Shown here: piece after piece, positions 34,065 through 46,286 of the stretch
Layout: each line of letters begins with the position of its first letter
Numbering within the stretch: position 1 is the stretch's first letter
Origin: Eonycteris spelaea
Taxonomy: Eukaryota; Chordata; Mammalia; Chiroptera; Pteropodidae
NCBI GenBank assembly: GCA_003508835.1
Contig: PUFA01000057.1
Coordinates: forward strand, 5,344,501 to 5,408,500
Direction of reading: 5' to 3'
DNA: 64,000 nucleotides
Position numbers and translations under genes: made by a program
The notes under the pieces: model-generated
What the model saw: the letters and a program-made list of their open reading frames with translations, nothing else
What the model was told of the DNA's origin: nothing
The model's database searches: none

Positions 34065-35135
34065 CTTGAACATGAAGCAAAACTGATATATTTATAATAT
34101 AAACATTATTAAAAAATCATACTTTGTTTAGTACCTATTACTGAAAAATAAACTAGGCACTCTATTAGATTTCTCATTTTTAAAATTCAATGAACAAAAA
34201 AGCATTGCAATTACGTCTCAAAAAAATACCCCTGAACTAGCCCAAACTTGTTAGATCCTTAGTGAATTAATGAAATACAAGAACTCAGAGTCCTGCTGAG
34301 AGTCTTTGAAGCACAGGGGCAGCAGCTAAGAGATGAAAGTTGAGGGGTAATAAAAGATCTGCCTTCTCAAAATATTTCCCTTGGCGATCTCTCCTTTTTG
34401 TGTAGGTAGCTGATTATGTCAAGGAAGTGTATAACATTGCCAGAACCCTTGGGTTGGGCCAGAAGGCCCACCCTTCAAAGTTGCTTTTGTCAAGATTTTA
34501 AAAATGCTGACTCTCCCAAAGAAGCTCCCTAGTTCTACTGACTCTGCTGCATGGGCACTGAATCTTCAGGGGATGGGCACAAAGAGCAGAGGAATACCAG
34601 ATGGGATGCCAAAGTACCAAGTGTTGTCACAGTCAGTCTGACAGAGGTAATGCAGCCTGGCTCTTGTAGGAGCAGTTGCACAGGGCTGGGGACACAGGAC
34701 ACACTAGAGCTGATGAAGCTGTCAACACTGGATTAGGTCAGCCACAGGAGAGAATGATCAGAACTCCAGGCATGGGAACCACAGCTGGAACAGATGTAAT
34801 GTGCCCTTGAATCTTTATGTGCCCCTCTTTGAAGGCAGACTTGATCCTGAGGCAATTAGCTTGCCATCTTGGGGACTGGAGGAATAGAGGCAGGTTTTCA
34901 GGAAAGATTTATTTTTTCAAAGGAAAAGGTCCAGAATATTTGATGTTGCACAAGGTTGGGATATGTGCGTATCCAACCAAACCCCGAGCAGTTAGAGTCA
35001 GTAGGCAAGCTTGAAGTTCAGAAGTATGGGAGGTAAGTGATGAGTGTGAGGAGGTCTGGACAAAAACACAGGAGCTAAAGCAAGAGCATGAGAGCATTAA
35101 AGAAAAAGCTAATGGTTAACCCCTTTGGAAAATTC
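34065..35135. other. No gene recognised
   Basis: Short frames at 34551-34736 and 34817-35014 (plus) and 34909-35097 (minus) show no features. Confidence 0.45.
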
Positions 35136-35139
35136 TTTG

Positions 35140-35675
35140 ATAGTATCCATGTAAACTAAGCGCTTGCATACTCTACTATTCAGAAATTCTTCTCCTTTGT
35201 ATATGCCCAACAGAAATGTTACATGTGCTCAGAAAAAGTTATATACAGGAATGAAAATAGCACCATTATCTGTGATAGATCCAAATGAAACAACCCAAAC
35301 GTTCATTGACAGTAGAATAGATAATTGTCGTATATTCATATAACAGACACTACACAGCAATAGAAATATGCAATTATAGGCAACAATATAAATGAATCTC
35401 ACAAGCATAATATTGAGTGAAAGATTCCAGGCACCAAAAATTACATATCTTATTATTTTATTCATATTAAATACAAATGCAGGCAGAAGTGCTGATTAGT
35501 GACTGCAAGTGGGCATGAGAGAACTGATGGACAGCTGGTGGTATTCTATTTCTTGATCTAGGTTGTGGTTACTTTGTTACATTGGTGAGTTCAGTTAGTG
35601 TAAATTCATAGAGCTGTATACACTTAAGATTTATTCTGTATGTATATCATTCTTCAATAAAACAATAGGTAGAAT
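35140..35675 (+). mobile_element. L1M 3' end
   Basis: In sense: 'gtcgtatattcatataacagacactacacagcaatag', 'aacaatataaatgaatctcacaagcataatattgagtgaaag', 'tttcttgatctaggttgtggttac', 'agagctgtatacacttaagatttattctgtatgtatatcattcttcaataaaac' in pieces. These are the C-terminal ORF2 tail and 3'UTR of an old L1M (L1ME/MC-like), 5' truncated. Confidence 0.82.
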
Positions 35676-37924
35676 ATGAAAAAGGAAAACTATTGAACAG
35701 AGAAAATTCACTTATGTCCTAACTTTGCCAAGTGGCAAACTCCATCTCGCTCTGTCAATGTTTTCTGTCAAATATGCAAACAGGGAATGTGAGACTGATC
35801 TTAAGTAGTTGAACAGTTGCTGGTTCACAGAATGTGAAGGGGCAATAGTTAAATTCTTCTAGCTTTCCACTACATTGGATACTATAGTGGATATCACCAC
35901 TATATTATTCTTACAAGTGATCCTAGATGTGCATTTGGATCTTATATTGTTTTAATGGTAATCACCTTTCGGAAATCTGCACACACCAAAATGCAGATTT
36001 ATAAGACATTTCCAGAGATACCAGCAGCAGGGTTCCAAGATCTTTACACTGCCACTAACATGACTCAGTTACACTCTGACAAGTGTACATTCTATCACAT
36101 AATTTTCTACTCCTTTGTAATTTTCTGGAACATGACTGAGTAAGGCTTCTTTGGCCTTAGTTCTAGTTTATAAATTAAGTGTTTCTTCAATTCTTCGAAC
36201 TCCAAGAATTCCCAAACTCAACTTTCGTAGTTCAATGACAAGCCCATGAACTGACAGCCCTTGAATCAGGTGGCTTCCCTTGGACTTATCATCTGGGTGC
36301 TGGTGAGTCCTGGTCACATGACAGAAATCACCTGGCTACTTTACCTCTTATGGATATGGTGGTTTTTTCTAGAAGAGAGTGCTCTGTCCAGTACTCAGAC
36401 CCACTACTTTTCTATCTACCTTCCTCCTTTAGTTCTCAAAGTCAAATTCTCAGTGCGAGTTAATTTAAATTTACTTTTTGCCTGTCTAAAATGAATTTTG
36501 CTTGACTTCTGACTTATATATGTCAACTGCCCAATTTCCATGCAACAGTGATAGGATGAGCCCTTAAAATTCTCATAATATTCAGAACCTTCATCTGGGC
36601 AAGTGTTTTACCTCCTTTTCAGACAGTGATTCATCAATCTCGGCAGTGGCAGCGATGGCAAGTTCATGGTTTAATTCCTTTAATTTCCCCTGCTGCTACC
36701 TTCTGGCAGCAATGTCAGTGAACAGTGGAAAGGTCAAAAAGTGGCAGAGTGGAGGCAGAAGCCAGGGTGCTGAATAATGAGCCTTTGAATAGCAAGATCT
36801 GACTGAGCCAGGGGCTTCCTGAGCAGACTGAAAGGGGAGAATGGGCCCTTATTGACTAGGAGCATGGATGCCAACCTGTGGGAAACGCCACAGGATTCAT
36901 TGGTCTTGGCAGGGTTATAAAAGCTCTGATTTCACTTGAATAAATGTTTCTTTAACACATCTCCAGTGTATCTTCATAAATCTGTTTTTCCAGAGTGTTC
37001 AGAATTTATTCTTTTTTGGTTCTACTGCTGCTCAAAGCAAGTAGGAGCCCAAGGGATCCAGCTCCTCAATGTAAAATAAATACGATTCTTCCTGGACCAG
37101 CTGAGCCAGAAGAAAATGGACAAAAAATGAATAAGACACAAGGCTAAAGCAAATCAAATTGTTGGGATTCTTCTCTCACACTCCTTTCTCTGCCTGGTTG
37201 AGTGAATGGATAGACATATATCCTTTTTTTCTCTACCAAGAGTTGGTCTATATACTCTTATAATGCATTTCTTACAGTTTTGCTTTCAAGGGTTTACTTA
37301 TTCAAACCACTGTTCATCCCTTTACTGATACACCTTCAGGCTTCTTCATCTGCCCATATCCCTTCTAATCTCAATGATGATCTAATACACATTTGCATAC
37401 AAAAGTGCCAATAACTAATAATGTTATAAACAGTGACTGGTTCAGGGTCACCTCAGCATCTCAGTTTATTGCCAATTGCTATTAATGATGGGCCTTGATA
37501 CTCTAGCCCTATTCCAGACTACTCTGATGACTTACATGCTATATGGACAGAGCCCACTAAAATTACATTGCCAGCCAAGCTCTGAGTACCATATTCTCCC
37601 AAATCAGAGTATTTCACCCTCCACCATAGATGATGTCTGAGGACTGACTTCACCTTCTTCTCATTTCCTCATCAGAAGCTGATGTCTGGAATCTTCAAGT
37701 GCAGCACCTAGTATTCTGGATAGTCCTGTTGAAGGTGAACAGGCTGTGAGCATCCATGTCCCACTAGGAGCAACATGGTGGTTTTGTTGTCCTGGCCATG
37801 TGTAGCTGGAGGGTAGCCTAGCACTCAAATGTTGGAGTGCACTGGTGACATAACAATGAGTTGAGACGTTTCTGCCTCTTAGAGCTCTCAGATACAAAAT
37901 CTATCGAAAACCAGCCTGTGGAGG
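35676..37924. other. No gene recognised
   Basis: More than 2 kb with no nameable element. Frames at 35955-36143, 36261-36494 (plus) and 37661-37897 (minus) have no recognisable domain. Confidence 0.45.
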
Positions 37925-38540
37925 GTGGTATATGTGATAAGGGGGTTGAAACAGAGGGACTTGACCTGTTCAGGGAGGTCAGAGGATGCTTTCTTGCAAA
38001 AGTGGAAATTGAGCTCAGATCTGAAGGAAAGAGTTAAGAGGGAGCGTGAGGGACAGAGATCAAAATGTAGAAGGAAGAGCCTTCCCTGTGGAGGGATAGG
38101 CCCAGTTATTCCATGAGTAAATGAAGCAGAGGTTAGTGTACTTAGAGAGAGGAGGGTGGGCTACATCATAGAGGGCCTTTCTTTGAGTTCTTATCATAAA
38201 TACCTGAGGTTTTGCCAGATGGAAAAAGACAAAGAGTTAGGGGAGCTTCCAGTATGGCCAAGAGCATTCTTTTCATGATGGGTAATGAGCTCTAAACTGG
38301 ATAAGGAGGGAAGTGAAGAAAGAGAAGGCTGACGGGAGAGAATGGAGGGGCCATGGACTTGTTGCCCTTATAAAATGGAAACATGGTCATAGTGAAATAA
38401 CTCAAGAAATGAGTCAGAAAGGCAAGGCATTGGCTGGATCTGCCTTGGTCTTTTGAGATGGTCTATTAGGAATTTCCTACTAGAGACCTAGAGCTGGGAA
38501 AGGAGGTGGTGTTGGGAGGTGTGTATGGGAGATCCCTGAG
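37925..38540 (+). repeat. Old interspersed repeat (same vocabulary as 3930-4340)
   Basis: 'aaattgagctcagatctgaagg', 'aggaagagccttccctgtgg', 'ctacatcatagagggcctttc' and later 'gaaatgagtcagaaaggcaagg' follow the order of the repeat at 3930-4340, further extended to the right. Confidence 0.45.
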
Positions 38541-38924
38541 GAGCTAGCACCTAGAAAGGGGGGGGGAAGTGAGGCAGGGAAGGAGATTTGAGCAGGAATC
38601 CATTCATTTGGCTAGCTGAAGCTTGGGACAATTTTTATATTTTGCATATTTTTCTCTTAATATTATAAAAAATATACCTCTAACCATTTACATATTATTC
38701 TTAACTATCATTTTTTTCCCTGAAGGGGATTCTTTTAAAAACCAGTTTGGAGAAAACACCAAACCCAAAAATGGTGAAAAGTAAAAACATTACAAGGGGC
38801 ACCCACAAACCCTTTACCTAGATTCACCCGTTGTTAACATTTTACTTCATTAGCTTTACCTTTTGCTCACTCTCTCTAGATAAGTAGGTATGTAGGCAGA
38901 TGAATAGATAAATACAGGTATCCC
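38541..38924. other. No gene recognised; G-run and old LINE-like words
   Basis: A G-run lies at 38558-38566. 'cctttacctagattcacccgttgttaacattttac' at about 38811-38846 resembles a common old LINE phrase, too short to assign. Confidence 0.35.
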
Positions 38925-39315
38925 CCAATCTTCAAAAATTTGCTTTACATCACTTAGCTTTTATGAAAGACCTACATTAGTACCTGTTTTCACTAACTGA
39001 AGGAAATCCCAAGAGGATTTTCATTTTTATGAAAAAAACAATAAACAGAAATAGTGTCTATTGTTTGTTTTGTATGAGAAGTCATATAAGCAGTGCACAC
39101 CCAGAGCAGTGAGAGTGGTCCCGCCAAGTTCCTTCCCTGGGAACCACATTCAACATCTCAACATCAAGCCACAATAGCTTCGAACTGTATCTATGAGCAT
39201 CTGTGCTCCATCTCCATTTATTCTGTGCATCATTAGCAAGACATATCCTAAAGTAATTGCTTCTTTGCTTTATGCTATTTTGGCTAACAAAAGGTTTCAT
39301 AAGAACATTCTATTT
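38925..39315. mobile_element. Palindromic DNA transposon-like element
   Basis: About 0.39 kb. The left end has 'gctttacatcacttagcttttatgaaag'. The right end, read on the minus strand, has related 'cttatgaaaccttttgttagccaaaatagcataaagc', so the ends are imperfect inverted repeats. The interior ('cattaatacctgttttc'-like block, 'gggaaccacattcaacatc', 'ccacaatagcttcgaactgtatctatgagc') matches a dispersed nonautonomous element I have seen in mammals but cannot name. Confidence 0.5.
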
Positions 39316-39316
39316 A

Positions 39317-39328
39317 GATGATGATGAT

Positions 39329-39378
<50 letters not shown>

Positions 39379-39416
39379 GATGGATGGATAGATAGAAAGA
39401 TAGGTAGATGATAGAG
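39317..39416. repeat. (GAT)n/(GATA)n microsatellite
   Basis: Starts with GAT triplets, then about 13 GATA units, then degenerate GGAT/GATA steps to 39416. It directly abuts the element at 38925-39315. Confidence 0.96.
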
Positions 39417-40245
39417 TCTCTGAACCATTTGAGGTAAATTACCTACATCATTGTTCTCTACTTCTTAATATTTCAGGATGTATTTCCTAAGAACAGTTAT
39501 ATTCTCTTCCATAACCATGGTAGAACTGTCCACCTGTGAACATACATTTCTGTTGTAGTATTAATTTTTCCTTCCAGTACTGGAAGTAGTCTAAAGTATA
39601 ATACTACATGTAGTTGTCATGTTTATTTAGCTTCATTTAATCTGAAAAACTGCCATATATTTTGGACCATCATTTTCAATATTCCAGCATTTGTTTAGTT
39701 ATCTCCCTATTGTGTAGAACTATTGGAGCAAAGGCTATGAATATTTAAGTTTTTTTAATAGTACAATCTGTCATGTTTTCCCCCAAACAGTTACCAGTTT
39801 TTGTTATGTGTACTATCTGACTGTATCTGTCTTATCACACATCTTACAGCAATGGGTATTACCATATCTTTATTGGTGACATCCATTTCGCAGACGTAAA
39901 ATGAAGTGGTACCTTACCCTTAATCTGCTTAGCATTTCTTTCCATATAGGCATGTTTTCCCTTCAGCCTTTGTTCCTCTTGTCCATACCCTTGGCTGAGG
40001 TTTGGCCGTGAAAGCAGAAACTGTTTTGTTTGTTTTGTTTGTTTGTTTTTCATTCCCACTCAAACACCTAGCAGAGTGTTACAGAATAAATGTTTTTGAG
40101 AGATGGAAAATACTCTTTAAAACTATTTTTTAAAAATAGTAGTGATATAAGGAGGTCAGTGGCTATTTTGAATGAAACAAAAGAAGCAACACAAAACATT
40201 AAAAACCAGACACATTTTCGTTTTAATTTTCTCCAGCTGCACCTT
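39417..40245. other. No gene recognised
   Basis: (GTTT)-like runs at 40026-40050 precede an L2-like tail phrase 'cagaataaatgttt' at 40082-40096. Confidence 0.4.
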
Positions 40246-40246
40246 C

Positions 40247-40260
40247 CCCCCTGGTGGCAG
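40247..40260 (+). promoter_or_regulatory. CTCF-like motif (candidate)
   Basis: CCCCCTGGTGGCAG matches the CTCF core except T for A at the sixth position. It lies inside a 131-codon plus frame (40090-40485) that is otherwise unrecognised and looks like chance. Confidence 0.22.
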
Positions 40261-42699
40261 TTTGATGTAATTGCAAGCAAAATAGGAGACAATAGAGACA
40301 CAACTCATAGATATTGCTTTGACAGAAGTGTCACCTATGAAGTTAAAGATATTTATTTAAAATCCTCATTTGTCAAACAAGTTTTTGAATTTTCATCTCT
40401 TTCTTTAAATTCTATGTCATTTGTTTCCTCAGAATCATCGAAAAGGTATGTCAAGGAACATAGAAATTATCTGGTTAGAGACTAGGGAGAGAGATTTGCC
40501 TCACAAAACTTCCTTGGTGGTTAATGAGGACTATTTGTTGAATAAATGCTATTTTTATTCATAGTATTCCAGAAAAATGCACAGTTTGGACAACATAAAA
40601 TCAACATCTCCAGGATGAAAGCTATTTCTCTTGGAACTGATAGACCCTAAATGATGTTTCATGAACTTTCTAAGACTCACCCACCACCCACATCCTTACC
40701 CAGTTTCCTCCTGCAAGAAATATTTACATGTACCAGTACAAAAAAATGAAAGATATAACTAAGTGACTGGGAACATGCTTATGTTGTGAGGCATTTATTT
40801 CTACAAGACTGAGTCAAAGGATATAAGAATTTTAAAATTTTAATAAATGTTCTAAAATTATTTTCCCTTTCTCTCAAGTTCATAGAAATTTATGATTTTG
40901 CCAGACTTTTATTAGATGCCTGCTTCATCATACTTTTGCTAGAACTATATGTTTTAAATCTTTTTATTTCTTATTAATCTAATGGTTTTGTTGATAGACT
41001 AAAACTGCATTCTAAATGTTGTCCTTTTTCATTGATAAATTTACTAAATGCTAACTAATAATGAAGCTAAAATAAGTAAAATATGCTACCTTTCAGGTGT
41101 ACAACATTTCATTGTATGTGGTGATCATAGTACATTTGATCACCAAATCAAATACCCTTTACAAAATTAGAAAATATAGAAAACTAACCATGCAATTACA
41201 ACATTAGATGAGATTACCAATCAGCGCTGCTCCAGGTAATAAAGGTACAACAGAGATAGGTGGCATATTTCTAATCAATAATTAAGGGTAAGTCAGATAT
41301 CCAGGGCCATTTTAAGACTATCATGCTTAAAGCTGTTTATCAAACACCATTTAGGTATTCAAATCCATATAACACAAGAGAGTTAAAATGAAAAGATGAT
41401 AATTGTGGAGATGAGTTTACTTCACTAAAAATAAAACAAGCTATTAGTTTTTAGTTTTATTTTTTTTCTTATTATTTGGGTAATCTTAGCAGAAATACAC
41501 AGAAAAAAAAGTCAATTTTCTCTTTTTCTTCCCTTTCAAAATGACTCGCAGGGATGTTAGCTTATTAAAACAATGTCAGTGGGCTTATTAATAACAGTAT
41601 CAGTTGAGTTTTCAAGTCATTAAGATAAGTATTTTTTACAATTTTAAAATGCATATATCACTTATTCACATTTGGTGTATCACATTAATTAATTTTGCAA
41701 ATGCTTCATTAATGATTTTCTTTTTAAAAACTTCAATGTCTTTTTACTTAAATAGAATAGCAATGTTAATAGGGTATTAAAATAGAAAATTTTGTCTCAA
41801 GTTTCCACCAAGGTCTCCACAGGCTTAAAACAAAACAAAAGATGCCAGATTCTCCCACATTTTATAGTGAGGTGCTATGCAAAAGAGCTGCTTGGTGATT
41901 CATCCAACAGATACCTCTTGGGTATAAAAGGGGTGTGACTTTTTTTCTCCCCATCTTTCACCAACACTTTGGAGAAAGGATGTGGGGTTTTGCTTGTTCT
42001 CATCTGCAGACTAGTGAGAAAGTCACTGTGGGAATCCTCCAAGAACTTGACATCTTGTGGAGATTGAGGGTAATAAACATATGAACTATAACTTTAAAGA
42101 CCCAGTTCTGGTCACATCTCTCTGTCAATACCCACACCTGAGGGCTACCTACTTCCTAGTGAGGGGCCACTGCATATTTATCATCACTAACCTGTTGTAT
42201 GGTTGCTGACTTACAAATCCACAAAACATCTGGTCATTGGGAAGTTGGATAGCAAAGCCAGCATATGCACTAATCATATTTAAGATCACTATATTTAGGG
42301 TTGGCTAATATGCATATAGTCAATCACAGCAAGGGTCTAGGCAGCAAGACGCTTGGGAGAACCAATCACAGAGAGATTTCTAATACAGAGAATAAGAACC
42401 ATGGGTACTCATAGCTTAATGGCACTTGTTCTCACTACAGGAGTGTTTGCCTAACACTGGGTGGTCAAGTAGCTGGCCAAAACCCTGGACTTCACTCACA
42501 CAAGAGCCCTTCCTTGCAAGAGCCAATCCACAGTGATGGTGGTGGCAGACACCAGGGAGGGAGGGGGCATACATAACTGCAAAGTGACTGATTGGCAAAA
42601 CTCATCAAATCGAATAGTTGTAATTTAAGCATTTTGTGATAATAGAAATTTTACCTTAAAACATAAACAAATATTAATCTCTGGCTAATAATAGTCATA
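40261..42699. other. AT-rich stretch, no gene
   Basis: About 2.4 kb with no nameable element apart from weak antisense L1 words near 41085-41160 ('ttcaggtgtacaacatttcattg'). One minus frame at 42416-42598 is unsupported. Confidence 0.45.
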
Positions 42700-42910
42700 C
42701 TGAAGTGTTTAGGAGTGAAGTGTACTGATATCTGCAGCCTACTAATAAATATATCAAGAAATAAGTAGACCGATATATAGGTTTGTGATAAAGGAAATAA
42801 AAAAAAGTGTCAACAATTGTAGAATATAGATGGTGGCTGTCTTGGTACTCGTTGTACATATTTTTTTGTATGTTTGAAATTTTTGTAATAAAATGGTTGA
42901 AAAAATGTAA
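42700..42910 (+). mobile_element. L1M 3' terminus
   Basis: 'tgtacatatttttttgtatgtttgaaatttttgtaataaaatggttgaaaaaa' (42854-42906) is a typical L1M 3'UTR end with its AATAAA signal and short A tail. The left limit is uncertain. Confidence 0.65.
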
Positions 42911-43284
42911 GTGAAGTAATTATTGTGGCAAAGAAAGACCTTGGATGTACTACAGAGGAAATAAAAATAATTGGTGATAAATAATACATTTGGTTATGCA
43001 TAAATGTTTAGAAAAAAAATTATAAAAATTGACTCAAGAGGTAGAAAACTTGTCTAAATGGATAATTTAAAAAGTGATTTTTAAATAATATCAAGTATGA
43101 TTTAAGTGGTTATCCCAGAGCGTGGAAATATGAGCTGGGAGAGTTTTGAAGCCCATGAAGGAGATAGACCATGAAGGTGCATTGAAGATAGAAAAAGAAG
43201 TGGGTGTAAGAAACCTGACCATGTTACCAGTACAGCTTCCTGGTCTGTAAGAATAGTGGCAATTCTAGCCTCACTTGATTACAC
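42911..43284. other. No gene recognised
   Basis: AT-rich spacer without support for any gene or repeat. Confidence 0.4.
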
Positions 43285-43502
43285 TAAAGATGAGAACTGT
43301 GGTTTTCCAACTTGTGTATGCATTGCAGTCTACTGGACATGTTAACACGCCAATTGCTGGGCCTCACCTCCAAAGTTTTTAATTTAGGTCTTGTGGGGCG
43401 GGGTGGGGGGTGGGGTGGGAAGTGCAAAGAATTTCCATTTTTAAAAAGTTCCTAGGTATTGTTGCTACCACTGGCCCAGGTTCACATTTGAGAACAAATG
43501 CC
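43285..43502. mobile_element. MER5A-type element containing a G-quadruplex motif
   Basis: 'ctgtggttttccaacttgtgtatgc', 'gctgggcctcacctcc' and 'ggcccaggttcacatttgagaac' are the ends and core of MER5A. Between them lies a G-rich expansion (43395-43419) longer than the consensus G stretch. Confidence 0.75.
43395..43419 (+). other. G-quadruplex motif
   Basis: Five runs of three to six G separated by single bases, the tightest loop geometry for a G-quadruplex. The C of the first loop is part of a CpG. Confidence 0.7.
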
Positions 43503-44625
43503 CTAAAGAAATGATTGTAACTATTTTAGTCATTCACATCACATACACCTTCTCTTTTAATTCTCAACAACTCAATAAATAAACAGATCATTTGTTTAGG
43601 CAAATAATTACAGGCAGAGACTGAGAGTGAGAAAACCCACATAAGATTAATCTTCAAGGAGCATGCATATAATAATTTTGGTTATTTTATCTGTTTGGTA
43701 TCCTTACATTTTTATTAAAACATTATAATTTTTCCCTCTTTTGAGGAGTAATATAAAATCACCTATGTGGGAAGGTACTTGTTTTGTTCTTATCAGTATA
43801 TACATCTTTAAGAGATTCTAGTTTATATTAAAATAATAATCAGTCATATAAGGATTTTAAAAAGCATTTTGAGAGGCCATGATTAGTTTTGAAGAGTATA
43901 TCTTTCTAAAATTAAAAAAAAAGGAAAAATGCCCACTTACCTAATCTTTCATAAATGCCACATGTAAGTGGAAGTCTGTATGCGTGTTATACATACACAC
44001 ACAATATATCATAGGAAGGGGGCCTCCCTATTTGAATAATATGTTTTCTTTTTCATATCTTAATTTGGAGATTTAAAAAATGTTAAATGTGGTGCCTATT
44101 TCCCCCATCCCCAACCACTGTTGCAATGAATAGACAAGCAGAAAGAAGACAATGGTCACTGCTGACAATTGAATTAGTAGCTGGGAAGATGAAGTATAAA
44201 GCAGAAAAAGTAATACAGAAATAGAAATCATGAAGGGAAAAAAAGATTTGGAGGCCAGATCTAGGAGACCTAAGTGAGACTAATAAGAGTTCCAGATGGA
44301 GTAGATAGAACAGATGGAAGGGAGTTAATCACACACGTAATTGAAAAATTTGCTCGTTTGTCAGAAGACTTGGTTTGCAGATAAAAGTGCTCACAGAGTT
44401 CCAGACATGATTAATGAAAAAGACACACACTTCAGCACATCCTAGAAAAAATTATGAATTAATGATAAATAGTAAAATGTTACTTTTCCAAGCAGAGGAA
44501 AAAGAGTAACATCAACATCTAACTGTGGCTTCGGTCCTGAGATAGGCTGATCTCATAGTCCCTCTGTTTCTGGAACTTTCAGGTCTAAAATGAAAGGAAA
44601 TTTCTCTTCTACTTGGCTTCACGTT
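43503..44625. other. No gene recognised
   Basis: AT-rich, without named repeats or open frames of note. Confidence 0.4.
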
Positions 44626-44629
44626 GTGT

Positions 44630-44890
44630 GGTGGATTTAAAAAGGCTGCAGATTCTTTGTCACTCTCTTTTGACAGATGGAATTTGCTTTCTTCCCCTAG
44701 AATCTGTACTGGCCCAGTGGCTGCTTAACTAGTAGAGTGTGACAGAGTGATGCTGTGCCCGTTCCAGGCTTTGTAAGAGGACTAGCTACTTGCTTCCTGC
44801 TCCTTAGAAGACTTCTACTTGGAATAGTTTGTGAGGATGCCAAGCCCTCTGGAGAGGCTACTAGTCAGCTTTCCTGTTGGTTTGAAGAGT
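44630..44890 (+). mobile_element. MLT1-type LTR fragment
   Basis: 'ggaatttgctttcttcccctagaatctgtactggcccagtgg' in pieces, 'agtagagtgtgacagagtgatgctgtgcc', 'cttgcttcctgctccttagaag' and 'gtgaggatgccaagccctctggagaggc' follow the MLT1 5' half. Confidence 0.65.
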
Positions 44891-45119
44891 ATATCCAACA
44901 GATTGATTAGATTATAGGCAAGATAATGAATTGGCCAGAATCAGGATCCTCTTTAGTAGACTAGGAGAGAAATTTCTAAAATAGACTTCAATAATCCTAT
45001 CAAATTTACTTCCTTCATTACCTAAGTGGGACTCCTTAAAGGAGGTATCCAATAGATTCTCTTACACAGAAAATTGCCTCCTCTTCTTAGAAAATCCTTT
45101 ATAATGGAATTAAATATAG

Positions 45120-45122
<3 letters not shown>

Positions 45123-45152
<30 letters not shown>

Positions 45153-45168
45153 GTGCGCACGTGTGTGT
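45123..45168. repeat. (GT)n microsatellite
   Basis: About 14 GT units, interrupted by 'tgtgcgcac' and then four more units. Confidence 0.96.
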
Positions 45169-45789
45169 ATGTTTACTCCTCTAGAGCCCTTGTGATAGCA
45201 TTTAATCTTCTACATTGCCAAGTCTAAATCTTCTGTCTGGGTATTATAAATGTAGTTTTGGGGCAAACAGCAAGAGATGCTCCTGCTTGTCTAAGAAAAA
45301 GGAGACCATTGGTTATTAGACCATGACATGTTAGGAGTTATTAGCTGAATGACTTCACAAGTGTTGTTACCATAACAATATATTAAAAAAAAAAAAAAAC
45401 AGGAAGACATGGATCCTATTGGAGTCTTGTGTTAGTCATGGCATGTCTTTTATTTTCTGTATTCCAATGCTTTGATATCTGGGGTCTTGCTTACCCTTCC
45501 AGTGCTAACCCGATTCCTAGAGGTAGTAAACAACTCACACATGAGCATGCTTTTCAACTACAAGCCAACCAATCCAGAGCCACAGCCCCACCACCTCTTT
45601 ATCAGGGTCTTGTACTCAGGAGCACTATCCATCTGCTTAATCATTCCAGAGCCAGATAATAGACAACCAGGGACATCCCTTATGTTCCAGAGCCCACTGA
45701 AATTATTCAAACCATCCAATCCTAAACCTGCTTACCTTGCCTCTCCATTTCTTCCTGTGGAAGCCACAGTAAAGGCTCTTTCCCAGAGT
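45169..45789. other. No gene recognised
   Basis: Contains the start of a 128-codon plus frame (45472-45858) whose end is only a translated CT repeat. An A-run lies at 45385-45400. Confidence 0.45.
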
Positions 45790-45812
45790 TCTCTCTCTCT
45801 CTCTCTCTCTCT

Positions 45813-45850
<38 letters not shown>
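45790..45850. repeat. (CT)n microsatellite
   Basis: Two CT runs split by 'cctctt'. It ends three bases before the target duplication of the solo LTR. Confidence 0.97.
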
Positions 45851-45854
<4 letters not shown>

Positions 45855-45859
45855 ATGAC

Positions 45860-46286
45860 TGCCGGAGCCAGCCGGCTAAAGTCAAACAGCACCTAAAAGA
45901 GGGGGGTGAAGCCTAAGGAAAAAAGAAGAAGACAGGAAAGCGCTTCAGGAGGGCATACAGTCAATGCTGCAGCCTCGAGTTTATTTAGCACAGCCCTTAT
46001 ATTTCTTTTCGAACACAATAGCAAGGCACAGAGTACATTACCATAGGAATGCTGACATTTACATAAGTTCATATACTTCCTTCCCTCAGGGTGCAAACAT
46101 CCTTGCTTTTTGTAAAACATTCCACTATCTCAAAAGGATTTCTTTAGGAGGCAATCCTCTTCTTTAGGGTCAGTAATGTTTAACTCAAATCCCTGCTTCC
46201 TTGAACCATTGTTTAAGCAGTCTCAGTAACTGCTTTATGGCTGTAAGCTACGTGACTTCTTCAGTGTCTCAAAATGGCTCCCGACA
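45860..46286 (-). mobile_element. ERV2/ERVK-type solo LTR with 6-bp TSD
   Basis: A complete 427-base LTR on the minus strand. It opens TGTCGGGAGCC (plus 46286 downward), ends in GGCTCCGGCA (plus 45860), and so has TG...CA ends. U3 carries a TATA box (plus 45997-46002) followed after about 12 bases by AATAAA (plus 45980-45985) and a U5 with 'ctgcagcattgac', the spacing typical of betaretrovirus-like ERVs. It is flanked by a perfect 6-bp duplication 'tatgac' (45854-45859 and 46287-46292), the length expected for ERVK integrases. No internal region remains, so the provirus was lost by LTR-LTR recombination. The intact ends suggest a fairly young insertion. It retains the signals of a promoter, but activity is unknown. 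Confidence 0.87.

Noticed and set aside
39317..39416. CRISPR-like or other spaced repeat array
   Set aside because: Simple uninterrupted tetranucleotide repeat without spacers. No array with unique spacers exists anywhere in the window.
40090..40485. 131-codon plus frame
   Set aside because: No family resemblance, AT-rich codon use like its flanks, no splice or promoter context.
45472..45858. 128-codon plus frame
   Set aside because: Its last third is the translated CT microsatellite ('SLSLSL'). The first part has no recognisable features.
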